Of a DNA stretch of 64,000 nucleotides, positions 47,182 to 58,825 are shown one piece after another; position 1 is the stretch's first letter, and each line of letters opens with the position of its first letter. The notes under the pieces were generated by a model that was not told where the DNA came from, searched no databases, and saw only the letters and a list, made by a program, of their open reading frames with translations. The position numbers were made by a program, and so were the translations under genes. Origin of the DNA: Avena insularis. Lineage: Eukaryota; Streptophyta; Magnoliopsida; Poales; Poaceae. The stretch covers positions 303,522,323 to 303,586,322 of the forward strand of contig CM042697.1 of NCBI GenBank assembly GCA_023614405.1, in the 5' to 3' direction.

Positions 47182-47876
47182 AAGCTTTGACGCTTGTACC
47201 TCTTGGATATTTCTTGGGGTGACACCATGGTGGCATCCTCAAGCTTGAGCTTTTGTCCATTCTTCATCTCATTGCATCATTCTCTCTTTACACCTGAAAA
47301 TTTCCCTTCATACAAAACTTCACACAATCTTCATTAGCAACATTAGTTTATTCAAAAGATATTAGACCTCTGGCAAAGCTTCGGAACAGCAAGGCTTTTC
47401 ACTAAAAACACAAGATACTGTAGTAACTCCTTTGAAAATCTCAATTCACCTAAAGAGAACTCAAAAAGGAATCAATAAGAAGCAAATGCAAACAATGGCA
47501 GAAATCTGTCAAAACAGACCAGCAGGTAGAAACTGATTTTTTCGAACATCTTCTGTTGCTCAAATCAAAAAGTGTTGAACTAAAGAAATTTAGCTAACAT
47601 ACTCGGGATTTATTAGAAATTTTGAGCTCAATCTGAGTTACAGAGACTCCTCACTAATTTGTTTGGTGGAGGACAAAAATCTGTTTCGGGACAGCAACTC
47701 CCCAAATCTTATTTCCCTCTCATTAGAGGTCATTCTTGGCACAAAAAGCAAAAAAAAGGATAAGGATAGGTCATTACTGAAGTAATAACTTCCAAGACTC
47801 AAGGAAACTCTTGGGTTATCTCCCAACAAGTAATTTTCTTTAACTCCTTTAAGTTAGGCACCAGAAGCAAGAAGAA
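47182..47876 (-). other. Non-coding 3' interior of the Athila-lineage element (part 2)
   Basis: Continues part 1 after the Copia insertion. Homologous, inverted, to about 3020-3700 of the first Athila-lineage element. No gene. Confidence 0.7.
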
Positions 47877-49854
47877 TCAAGTATTTTCAAATGAGGAAGC
47901 ATTAACATCAAACCTTGCTTTCAAAGGAGGAGCAAAAATAAACTTCTCTATCCTCATAGGGAAGTGTTCACTGCCTTTCTTGAATGGAAAATGATATTTA
48001 ATGGTGCCTTCTTTCATATCAATGATGGCACCAACTATTCTAAGAAAAGGTCTTCCCAAAGTAATAGGAGAAGAAACATTGTATTCAACATCCAAAACAT
48101 AGAAATCCACAGGGACATAAGCATTATTAACTATAATGAAAACATCATTAATACTCCCCATGAGTTTCTTCTTATCATTATCATTGAGTGGGACATCTAA
48201 ATAACAATCTTCCAATGGTGGCAAATCAAGCATTTCATAAATCTTCCTAGGCATAATAGAGATACTAGAACCAAGATCACATGAAGCTTTGAGGTCAAAG
48301 TCATTCATTTGCTTTTTAATAATGGGTTCCCAACTATCTTCTACTTTCGTAGGAATAGAAGCTTTGTTATTTAGCTTCTCTTACTTAATCTTAACAAGAG
48401 CATCTGTAATGTGTTTGGTAAAGGCAACATGCATATCACTAGCATCAGGACTTCTAGCAAGCTTTTGCAAGAACATAATCACTTCAGAAATATTGCAACC
48501 ATCAATATCAAAGTCAAACTTGTCATCACTAGTAGTAGGCTCAATAGGCTTAGGCATAGTAGGAGGAGGAATCGGGACTACTTGTGGTTTAGTGGTGATG
48601 GTGCACACACTATTGTTTCTATGAATTTCAGGTTCCCTTTCCCACTTAGAATGAAGTTGAGACAATAGCCTAACATTTTCATCAATAGTAACTTGTATGG
48701 CATGAGCAGTAGAAAAGGTGTTTTCCATAGTTTCAGGTTTAGCAGCCATTTTATTAATCATAGAGGACTGAGCTTCAAACAAAGAGGATATATTTTTCTC
48801 AACAGTTAAAAGCTTTTCCTCTATAGTCTTATTGAAAGTGGTTTGTTTACTAATAAAGTCTTTGAGCACGACTTCAAGTTCAGAGGGGGCACTTCTAGCA
48901 TTATTGTAGGAGCTTCCATAGGAATTGCCATTATTAAGAGGATAAGGCCTATAATTGTTGCTGCTACCAAAGTTATTCCTATAGACATTGTTGTTGAAAT
49001 TGTTGTTCCTAATGAAGTTCACATCAACTTGCTCTTCTTGAGCAACCAAAGAGGCTAAGGGAACATTATTAGGATCTAGAGGAGCTTTCCCATTAACAAG
49101 CATAGCCATAATAACATCAATCTTATCACTCAAAGAGGAAGTTTCCTCAACAGAATTTACCTTCTTACCATGTGGAGCTCTCTCAACATGCCATTTAGAG
49201 TATTTAACTATCATATTATCTAGGAGCCTTGTTGAAACACCCAAAGTGAGGCCCATAAAGGTACCTCCAGCAGCTGAATCCAACATATTTCTTGAGGAGA
49301 AGTTCAAACCTGCATAAAAAGTCAGGATAATCATCCTAGCAGTGAGTCCATGAGTAGGGAAATTTTTAATCAAAGATTTCATTCTTTCCCAAGATGGAGC
49401 AACATGTTCACTATCAAGCTGTTTAAATTTCATAATATCACTTCTCATAGATATAATCTTAGCAGGAGTATAGTACTTTCCAATAAAAGTATCTTTGCAC
49501 TTAGTCCAAGAATTAATACTATTTTTAGGCAAAGAAAGCAACCATTCTTTAGCTTTTCCCCTCAAGGAGAAAGGAAAAAGCTTGAGCTTAATAATATCTC
49601 CATCCACATCCTTATATTTTTGCATCTCACAAAGTTCAACAAAGCTATTGAGATGGGCAGCAGGATCATCAGAACCAGCACCAGAAAATTGCTCTCTCAT
49701 CACAAGATTCAACAAAGTAGGCTTAATTTTATAAAACGTAGCATCAGGAGCATGTGGAGCAATAGGAGTGCTTAGGAAATCATTGTTGTTGGTGCTAGTG
49801 AAGTCACACAACTTGCTGTTCTCAGCAGAGTTCATTTTGGCAAAGGTGGGCATG
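47877..49854 (-). pseudogene. Athila-lineage gag-protease, one nonsense codon, no pol
   Basis: ATG at 49854 starts gag ('MPTFAKMNS'). A Retrotrans_gag domain with 'GKAKEWLLSLP' lies at about residues 105-115, then an Asn/Tyr-rich stretch in place of a zinc knuckle, then a coiled-coil-like region to residue 491. A single TAA (48381-48383) separates it from the protease in the same frame. The protease has 'CDLGSSISIMP' (a D-L-G-S active site) and 'TLGRPFL', and ends at 47877. The sequence then joins the 3' non-coding part; RT, RNase H and integrase are lost. Gag would form the particle and protease would mature it. Confidence 0.85.
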
Positions 49855-49990
49855 CCAAAAACAGCAGCAACAGCTAGAGGAGGAACTAATGTTTTTGGGT
49901 TTTTTGGAAAGAGGCAAACAAAACCAAACAAAAGAAACAAAGTAAAGAGAAAGGAAGTGAAGGACTCCCCTAGTGAAGACGTCCTTAGCC

Positions 49991-50008
49991 TCCCCGGCAA
50001 CAGCGCTA
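49991..50008 (-). other. Primer-binding site (tRNA-Asp-like) of the Athila-lineage element
   Basis: On the minus strand 'TAGCGCTGTTGCCGGGGA' lies 8 nt inside the 5' LTR. It matches the tRNA-Asp complement with about three mismatches. Confidence 0.75.
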
Positions 50009-50016
50009 GAAAAGCT

Positions 50017-51549
50017 TGACGCAGCACTGAGTTGATGTAGGAGCGCTTCGTTGGGATCCCCAAGAGAAAGGTGTGAAGCAGCACAGCAGCAAGTTTTCCC
50101 TCAGTAAGAAACCGAGGTTATCGAACCAGTAGGAGGAAGGAAACGTCACACAGGTGTTGCAAGCAATGCGGAGACCTGCAGAACACAAACTCAAGACTTT
50201 GCCCCAATGAATCAGTGAGGTTGTCAAGCTCACCGGTTTGCTGTAACAAAGGATTAAATGTATGGTGTGGTAGGTAATGGTTTGCAGCAAGTAAACAAGT
50301 AACAGTGGAATATGTATCAATGGTAAAGATTGGACTGGGGTCCATAGTTCACTAGAGGTGCTCTACTTAGATAAACAACATGGCATGAAGGGTAAACAAG
50401 TTATAGCAGGGCAATTGACAGGAACTAAGCAAGGCATAACAATGCAATTACTAGTCAGAAAGATCCTATGAGATTCGATTGGGAAATACAACAAGATACA
50501 TAGACCTCCATCCAACTGCATCTATAACTAGAAGTCCACCTTCAGGTTATCATCCGAACCCCCTAAAGTATTAAGTTGCAAGCAACAGACAACTGCTTTA
50601 AGCAAAGTGTGTAAGGTAAACAGTCCACATGTTCCATGAACAAGAGACCGTTGTTTTCTCCCTAGTGGCAATAGCACATCTACAACCGATGATATTTCTG
50701 TCACTTCTCCCTTGGAAATCGAGGCATGAACCGACTACGAGCATAAATACCCCCTCTTGGAGTCACTAGCAACTACTTGACCAAGATAGATACTAACAAC
50801 GGAGAGCATGCAAGATCACAAACAACACAGAAAAGATAGAATCATAAAGAAAAAACCATTAATCAAACCAACATAATAATCTCAATATCCATCGGATCCC
50901 CGCAAACACAACATGCATGATTACAAATAGATTAGATCTTGATCATGAACGGAGCTCATAAGATCTATACATGAAAGCACAAAGGAGGAGATACAACCAT
51001 CTAGCTACTACATGGACCCATAGTCCAAGGTGGAACTACTCACACATCACACCGGACAGAAGGCCTCCAGGATGATCTCCGCTCCGGCAGGGAGCCGGGA
51101 AGAACTTAAGATCCCCCCGATCTAGGGAGGATGGTGGCGGCTACAGACGGTTTCGTGGAGATTTGATCGGGTGCTTAGGGTTTCTGCATCGGGGTCTTCT
51201 TATAGGCGAAGGGGGAGACCGAGGCGGCGGCAGGCGCCAAAACCCTAGCCAGCGGGTGGAGCCCACTGCTGGGTGGGCCAGCTACTGGCCGGCCCTCTGC
51301 TCTCCTCTGAACTTCTTGTTCCCCACGGAAAGTAATTGACTTTGACGTTTGTCCCGTCAATTCGAGAATATTTCTTTACTAACTTTCTGAAACCAAAACA
51401 GCAGAAAATCCGCATCAAGCTTGCAACTTGTTAATAGGTTAGTACCAGAAAACATGTAAAAGGCACCTCAAAGTGTAGACAAGTAAATCAAAGTAGATAC
51501 TAAACAAGCATGGAGCATCAAAAATTATAGATACGTTTCCAACGTATTA
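50017..51549 (-). repeat. 5' LTR of the Athila-lineage element
   Basis: 1533 bp, reading 'TGACGCAGCACTGAG' to 'TTTCCAACGTATTA' on the plus strand. The last base pair pattern TTA in place of TCA is a point change. It is followed by GTGGG, the second target-site copy. Confidence 0.9.
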
Positions 51550-51876
51550 GTGGGAAGAGTTAGCTAGGGAGTTTGAAAACTCATATAACATGGAAATCTC
51601 AATTAAGTACCACATGTTGGTCCACTTAATATGGCTGGAAGCTTGGCTTGTGGCATTCAGATCCATATTCTTCGAACTTTCTTTACGAAAAGGAACAATC
51701 TCGTCATCACTTGGGAAGTTGAGAATGTTCTTTCTAGATAGTTGGAAACTCACACCGATAGCATTGTTTGCTAAAATAATATGCACCCATCTACATCTAA
51801 AATTACATTCAATTCTAGAGCAATTAATATACTGTGCTTACTTGTAGCTCAAGTTTGACCTAATTGCATTGAATCG
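51550..51876. repeat. ~515-bp tandem array, rest of copy 4
   Basis: 'GAGTTAGCTAGGGAGTTTGA' continues the monomer exactly where the element broke it at 28363. 190 bp on the left and 322 bp here give a 512-bp monomer, as expected. Confidence 0.88.
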
Positions 51877-53239
51877 ACAAAGAAGTAAGTGAAGTGTGCG
51901 AAGTTAGATAGGAAGCTTGGAAAATGGAAATATATAAGAAATTGTGGTACACTTTGTGTGATAATTGGGAGGGTTGCAATTTCTTCTAACTGTGGTAGGC
52001 CCCCTCGGAGTGAGGTGCTTCAGTTAACATGGTCGATGGAATTACTGGTTACATCAAGGACCTCACAAAAAATGAAAATTACATCCAAGTCCATGAATTT
52101 AGCACAAGGTCCCTGAAACTAAGCAATAAAGTGTGTTTTGAGGTTTGTGCACACTAGCGTTCATCAATAGAATGGGCGGATTAGCAATGCTTGGATTTGC
52201 CAGTCTTGATACTAACAATGGAAAAGAAGATCCAACGGTTAGCAATGCTTGGATTTGCCAGTCTTGATCCAAAGGTCCATGTTCAAAGTTATCCGTACAC
52301 TATATAGGTTTTTTTGACGAAAAAAATAAGATAAGAAGTACTACTGCGAATGGGCGGTATTTTGAATAACCTTTACCTCCCTATTCTTGGGAAGCAAGTG
52401 AAACTTTTGAAACCAAAATTTTTTGAATCATTTTGCCGCCAAGGACCAAAGTGGTTTCCTTCCTATGTACTACTCCTACTCCACACCAACGCGATTTCTA
52501 AACACGCCAGAGAAACAAAGCCGCCCTCTCAAAAAAATAGAGAAAGAAAGAGAGCCGCCATAACGAGGCACACGTGCACAGCGCCACGCTGTGGATGAGG
52601 GAGAGCTCAGCCGGGACGGTGCGCGAGGGGAGAGGGGTGGAGAGATGAGAGGCAGCGAAGGAGAGAGAAAACACACTTCTAATTTTTTTTGCGTGCATAG
52701 GTCCTGAACTTTACTACTAGTAGAGTCAGGAGTACCTCGTGTCAGCAACCCATCATAAACTTTGCTCTGACATCGAACCGCTTTCAACTCCTATTCTATC
52801 TTTGCTGCTGCCCTCTTCCCCTAAACGAGATGATTTGTGGGACCCACTAAACTGAAGATTCTAACTTTTGCATAGGATTTTTATATCTTGGTCATACACT
52901 GCCAAGTGGGCCCATTATTTTCTTTTTTCCTTAGGGAACCCGCCATGTGTAAAAAATGCACACTTTAATGCATATAGTAGTACATTGTGGGAAAATAAAG
53001 TTACCTCAAGCTTGTGGGTGGCCCATAGATATAGAAAAAAATCATTTCACCTCCCTTCTGTCTCTTGCATGGAGCAATATGAACGAGATATGTGGGTCCT
53101 ACCTTGTGGCAAATTTCAACCTTATACATTGTGGTAATTTTCATAAGTTAGGTGGGTCCTACATTACAGATGCCCTTAGACACTCGTGCTTTGTACTCCC
53201 ATCTCCATCGCGCTAGACTCAATTTTTTTCTACAAAATC
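51877..53239. other. Unassigned sequence in the 515-bp array
   Basis: Starts with a deleted copy of the monomer ('GTGCGAAGTTAGATAGGAAGC') and then becomes unique. It holds a 30-bp repeat at 52181-52210 and 52239-52268, and a GC-rich stretch at 52500-52660. No gene is supported. Confidence 0.4.
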
Positions 53240-53383
53240 CATTTAATCGATGTAGTTAGATAGGAAGCATGATCCACTATATGTCGGAAAACTCCAATGG
53301 TCAACAATGTTTACTACCCCAAGATGCACCCATCTATTGTGGAAACTCGGTAAAATTTCAAAGCAACCTACAGTTTACTTGCC
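53240..53383. repeat. ~515-bp tandem array, partial copy
   Basis: 'GTTAGATAGGAAGC', 'TTTACTACCCCAAGATGCACCC' and 'TTTCAAAGCAACCTACAGTTTAC' match the array monomer. The copy is cut at about 53383 by the Tat-lineage element. Confidence 0.75.
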
Positions 53384-55120
53384 AATCAACCAGGCGATCG
53401 CCACCGACCGCATGATCGCTATCGGTGAAATCCTCCAGATCTTGCCAAGCAGCTACGTCCCGATGTCGCGTCCGGTCATGCACAGCGTGATCATGCCGGT
53501 CGGCACGATCAGCCTCTTCGTCGGCTTCACTGACGTCACCGTCTCGGAGGACTCGGCGCGCATCCACGAGCCGCCACGGCGCAATCGGCTCTCCGAGAGT
53601 CAGGTATGCACCATCCATCGCCTCGCCTCCGAGTACGACTTAGCCACCAACAACGTGGTCGAGACCAGCGCCGCCGCGGATGATGTGGCCCTCAACGACA
53701 ACGCCGACTCGGCGACCCGTCCTCATTCTCCAGATCCATCACCGCCGCATCGCCAGGCGGCTCCATCACCCAAGTCTCCAACGTCGGGGATTTCGAGGAA
53801 CCGTCTATCCTCGGGATCTTCGACTCCGATTCTGGATCAGAAAACTCCGGCGACCTCTACGCTGGGTCCGGTTGCTTCGTCGCGGCCTACATGGCGGGTG
53901 GCGCGAGTGCCCTGCCAGACCCCTTCTCCATGCCGATCCCGCCAACCGTGATGGCGGGGGAAGTCGAGGAACTCCGCCTGCGCCTAGAGGAGGCGGTTCG
54001 CAAGTAACAAGCCACGCGCGAAAATTTTCGCCTCGAGAAGGCGACGGCGTAGGAGCTCCCGCTCTATCACCAGCGCTGCACCAGGTTGCGCCTGAACCCC
54101 ACCGTTCAGGGTCGCGCCCTAAACTTCGATGATGAGAACGACCCGAACCACGTGGCCGATCGTGTGATCTGCGAGAACGCGCCACCATGAGGAATTGCTT
54201 GGCCACCACCAGGCGCAACAGCAAACGACGCTCCCCCACCACCACCCGGTCACACGCCCCCTCCAGACCGACCAAGGATCCTCATCTCCCCGCAAGAGCG
54301 GGACGCAAACGGCCTCCCACTATAATCCACCTCGATGGACAATGTCATCGCGGGTCGAGACGCAGTCGCCAACCTCAACGTGATGGGGGAAGGCGCGCTG
54401 CAGATCCAATACACCAAGGCCCTACTCACCAAGGTCGTCGAGAAGAAAGTCGCAGGAGCCAACTCGCGAGGGCGTATGTACTCCGGCTACTCAGGAAGAA
54501 GGGCGGCCTCGAGCGGCCACCCATCGATGGCGAACACCCTCAACTGCCCACCACCGGCGACCCTGCAGCTCCAACCACGGGCCACACCTGCAGCACTCTC
54601 AACCAATGACCCGCGATCGATGAACAATATGGTCGCCGCCAATGGGCAGACAGTCGATGCGCGGACCCACATCATCAACGAGAAAAAGCTGGCGCGCACG
54701 CCAGCCTGACGACTTGAGGAACACCCTCACCAATGGCCGCGAGGGCGAGCCAAGGGGTTCACTCAGCCCAGTCGGCCCCCACTACTTCGAACCAATGATC
54801 TTAGGCGAACAATACCCGGCGAACTTCAAAGCATCAAAGGAGATTGAAAAATACGATCCCTCGTACGACCCATCCGTGTGGATGGACACATACCTCATGG
54901 AGATGGGAATCGCCGACCACACCGACCTACTCGCCACTCTCTACCTCCTCCTGATGATGGAGGGAGCGACTCGGCAATGGATCAACACCCTCCCCGCGGA
55001 CAGCATCAATTCTTCGGACGACATGCGTGACGCCTTCGTCAGGCACTTCGAGGGTTCCTACATCCCGCGCCATCCCGAGCCGCGAGGACCACTCGCCACA
55101 GATCGAATATCTGGGGTGGG
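53384..55120 (+). pseudogene. Tat-lineage gag region
   Basis: The first open part (53384-53951) is a Pro/Ser/Arg-rich N-terminal region. A Retrotrans_gag core lies at about 54800-55075 ('YDPSYDPSVWMDTYL', 'TRQWINTLP', 'AFVRHFEGSY'). Between them the frames are broken by stops (for example near 54005 and 54050). Gag builds the particle in intact relatives. Confidence 0.75.
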
Positions 55121-55733
55121 TTGCCCTGGTGGTCAAGCCCAAAGTGGGCGACTACTGGCTCCCGAAGACATTGATGGACGGCGGGAGCTTCATCAACATA
55201 CTATACCTGGACACATTCAGGTGGCTGCGGCTCCCGCAGTCGATGATCGAGACGACCTTCACCACCTTCCACAGCATCATCCCAGTCGGAAGGCGTACCC
55301 GATCGGGAACGTGACGCTGCCAGTCACCTTTGGCACACCAGCAAACTTCCGCATCGAGCGGATCATCTTCGAGATGGTGCCCTTCAACAGTCCCTACCAC
55401 TGCGTCCTGGGGCGACAAGCGTTCGCGAAGTTCATGGTGGGACTGCACTACGCGTACAACGCGATGAAGCTCTTAGGGCCATGCGGCATCATCACCGTCC
55501 ACGGCGACCCCCACATGGCCGCGGAGTGCGAAGCAAAGGGCGCCGAGCTCACGGATGCCGTCATCACCGTGGAGGCCAACCACGTAGAGGAGCTCGCCAG
55601 ATACACAAGCGGGGTCGACAATGACGACCCCACAATACTAAAGAAGCCCAACTCGGAGAACGGCGGCTCGACCGTGTTCGAATCCACCATGCACACACGC
55701 TCCATCGAGCTGGTCCCAGGCGATTGCAGCTAG
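55085..55733 (+). pseudogene. Tat-lineage protease
   Basis: The active-site region reads 'TLMDGGSFINILY' (about 55172-55205), the D-G-G-S variant usual for Tat proteases. It is in a different frame from gag and from the rest of the protease ('VTLPVTFGTP', 'YHCVLGRQAF'), so two compensating frameshifts flank it near 55090 and 55290. The frame ends with TAG at 55731-55733. Confidence 0.78.
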
Positions 55734-56520
55734 ACGGTGACGATAGGGACAGGCATGAGCCCCGCATAGGAAAGCACGCTCATCGAGTTCCTACGTGAGA
55801 ATCGCGACTTCTTCGCATGGAAGCCATCCGACATTCCTGGTGACCCGAGAGAACTCGCTGAGCACAAACTCAACGCCGACCCCAAAGCACGACCTGTCAA
55901 GAAGTCACTGTGACCCTTCAATGAAGAGCGCCACCAAGCAATCGCTGAGGAGGTGCAACGTCTACTCGCTGCAGGCTTCATACGGCCCATCAAATACTCC
56001 AACTAGCTGGCAAACCCAGTCCTGGTCGAAAAGAAGAATGGGACCTAGAGAATGTGTATTGACTACACAAACGTTAACAGCGCCTGCCCAAAGGAGCAGT
56101 TCATCCTCCCGTGAATCGATCAAATCATCGACTCAACCGCGGGCTCGGAGTCGTTGTGTTTCCTTGACACCTACTTTGGTTACAACCAGATCAAAATGGC
56201 GGTCGAGGACGAGGAGAAGAAGGTGTTCATCACGCCATTCGGTGCCTTATGCTACACCGCCATGACGTTCGACCTCAAGAACGTCGGAGCGACCTACCAG
56301 CGGTGCATGCAGGAGTGCCTTACGAGCCAAATTGGCCACAACATCCACGTCTACATTGACGATGTGGTGGTAAAATCCAATCGCCAGAACGATCTACTTG
56401 CCGACCTGGCTGAAACCTTCACAAATCTGCAGAGGTACCAGATCAAAGTCAACCTAGTAAAGTGCACATTTGGTGTACCTACTAGACAACTACTAGGGGT
56501 ATGTAGTCTCCAAGCGAGGA
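55734..56520 (+). pseudogene. Tat-lineage reverse transcriptase
   Basis: In-frame landmarks: 'FFAWKPSDIPG', 'RPVKKSL', 'AAGFIRPI', 'NPVLVEKKNGT', 'CIDYTNVN', 'LDTYFGYNQIKM', and the catalytic 'YIDDVVVKS' at about 56353. Stops are at about 55770, 55911, 56004, 56046 and 56112. Several look like CAG, CGA or TGG codons changed by C-to-T or G-to-A. A frameshift near 56500 moves the rest into another frame. Confidence 0.88.
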
Positions 56521-57550
56521 ATTGATGCAAATCCCACCAAGATCAACATGATTGCCCGGATCGGCAAACCCGAGTGCCTCCGCGACATCTAGAAGTTGGC
56601 CGAGCGAGTCGCGACTCTTAGCCGCTTCATCCTCCGGCTAGGAGAGAAGGCAATGCCTCTCTATCGCCTAATGCGCAAGAACCCCACGTTCCAGTGGGAC
56701 AAGGAGGCAGACGACGCGCTCCACGTGTTAAATGAGGTGCTCCTCGCGGCCCCGCTGCTCACCGCTCCTATCGAAAAAGAACCAATGCTCGTCTACGTTG
56801 CGGCATCTGAGCGAGTCGTCAGCACCATCATGGTTGTCGAACGGCTAGAAGAGGGCAAGGAATGCCCCGTGCATCGACCTGTCTATTACATTAGTGAAGT
56901 CCTCATCGAGTCATGACAGCAATACCCGCAGTACCAGAAACTGGTATACATGGTCTTCCGAGCCCAGCGGTGATGGCCGCACTATTTCCAGGGGCACCCA
57001 ATTACGGTCCTCTCCTCGGCGTCGTTGCAGGACATTGTCCGCAACCGCGAGGAGACCGGGTGAGTCGCCAAGTGGGCCATCGAGATCGACGTCCACAATA
57101 TCAAGTACGAGCCGCGCAAGGAAATCAAGTCACAGGCCCTGGCAGACTTCCTCGCTAACTGGGAGGAGGCGCAACAGCCGGAGAAACTGTTGTACCTCCA
57201 TTACTGGTCGCTCCACTTCGATGGGTCCAAGAATGCGGACGGCGCAGGGGCAGGGATTGTGCTCACTTCCCCCAAGGGCAACAAACTACGCTACGTGATG
57301 TACCTCGACTTCACCCCCTGCCCAAAAAAGATGGCCGAGTACGAGGCCCTCCTTCACGGCATGAGAGCCGCCAAGGAGATGAACATCAACCTCTTACGAT
57401 GCTATGGCGACTCCGACCTCGTCGCCGCGCAAGTGGCCGGCACTTGCGATGCCATCTCCCCCACCATGGCGGCATACTGCCAAGCAATGGACAAGCCGGG
57501 AGGCCACTTTGTCGGGTACTCCGTTTAGTGGATCGACCGGCGCAAGAACA
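56521..57550 (+). pseudogene. Tat-lineage RNase H plus archaeal-type RNase H
   Basis: A degraded Gypsy RNase H ('LYRLMRKNPTFQWDKEAD', 'YYISEVL') is followed at 57190-57530 by a second, better preserved RNase H. The latter has 'FDGSKNADGAGAGIVL', 'AEYEALLHGM' and 'GDSDLVAAQ', the acidic triad D-E-D of archaeal-type RNase H. Stops occur at about 56914, 57000, 57062 and 57526. Confidence 0.85.
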
Positions 57551-58825
57551 AAGAGGCCGACGCCATCTCTCGCATCGGTTCGGCTCGCCATGCACCACCC
57601 GCCGGTGTTTTCCTTGACACCATCACCAAGCCCTCTGTCTCTCTCCCGAGGGAGATCGACCTCGGGATACCACTTCAACCAGAACCAGCTCTGGTCGCCA
57701 TGGTGGCGCAGCCAAGCGACTGGACCACACCATACATTGCCTACCTCGAGGGAGGAACCCTTCCAGTGGACGAGACGGAAGCACGCATGATCATGCGCCT
57801 ATGCAACTCCTTCATCATCATCAACGGCAAACTGCACAAACGCAGCGTGACCGGCATGTTCCAATGCTGCGTGCAGCCTGCGGAAGGACGCGAGATCCTC
57901 CAAGACATCCATGCCGACGACTGTGGACATCACGGTAGCGCTCGGTCCCTGGTCGCCAAATCCATGCGACACGGATTCTACTGGCTCACCGCACACGCCG
58001 ACGCGGTCGACATCGTCCAGGACTGTGTCGGGTGTCAAAAGTATGCCAATCAAACGCATGTACCAAGCTCGGCGCTCAAGACCATCCCCCATCACCTAGC
58101 CATTCGCCATGTGGGGCATGGACATGGTGGGTCCCTTCAAGAAGGCCCCCTCCGGCTACACCCACCTCCTGGTCGCAGTCGACAAATTCACCAAGTGGGT
58201 GGAGGCCAAGCCAGTCCGCAAGTGCGACAGGAAGACTTCCACCAAATTCCTACGCGAGCTCATCTACTGCTACGGATTCCCGCACAGCATCATCACGGAC
58301 AACGGCACCGACTTCGCCAAAGGAGCCATGGCCGAGTACTGCGAGGAGCACAACATACGGCTCGACCTCGCCTCAGTCGGCCACCCGGAGTCTAACGGCC
58401 AGGCAGAACGCACCAACCAAAGCATCCTCCACGGCCTAAAGCCACGACTGCAAGTCCCCCTCGAGCGAACTCCGGGGTGCTGGGTCGAGGAGCTCCACTC
58501 CGTCATCTGGGGCATCCGCACCGCCATCAACAGGTCGACTGGGTTCATGCTCTTCTTCATGGTGTACGGTGCCGAAGCCGTCATGCCGACTAACCTCGAG
58601 CACGACTTGCCTCATGTCGTCAACTACGCAGAGGCCGACAACGAGCTTGCATGCCAGGACAGGGTCGACCAGCTCGACGAAGCGCGCGACCTAGCTCGCA
58701 CACCCACCGCCATCTACCAGCAAGGACTCCGCCTCTACCACAGCCGCCGAGTCCGGACTCGCACCTTCCAGAAAAGAGACCTGGTCCTACGATTGATCCA
58801 GGACAAGAAGGGCCATTCACCATAG
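57551..58825 (+). pseudogene. Tat-lineage integrase
   Basis: The zinc-binding module has His residues ('IHADDCGHHG') and 'CVGCQ' at about 57905-58040. A frameshift near 58095 separates it from the catalytic core in 58109-58825: first Asp in 'GMDMVGPF', second Asp at 58298 ('TDNGTDF') and Glu at 58406 ('NGQAER'), 35 residues apart as required. Inserts element DNA in the family; this copy is broken. Confidence 0.88.

Larger units (their letters stand above)
28364..51549 (-). mobile_element. Minus-strand Athila-lineage element with two nested insertions (TSD GTGGG)
   Basis: The 5' LTR is at 50017-51549, the interior runs leftward, and the 3' LTR is 28364-29038 plus 39255-40100. GTGGG flanks both ends (28359-28363 and 51550-51554) exactly. 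The primer site resembles tRNA-Asp. The interior encodes gag and protease on the minus strand, then jumps directly to the 3' non-coding part, with RT, RNase H and integrase missing. A large-LTR element sits in its 3' LTR and a Copia element in its interior. The LTRs differ at about 5% by eye, older than the insert at 29039. Confidence 0.92.

Noticed and set aside
53805..54275. 156-codon minus-strand frame
   Set aside because: GC-rich shadow of the gag region; no motif and no conserved start.
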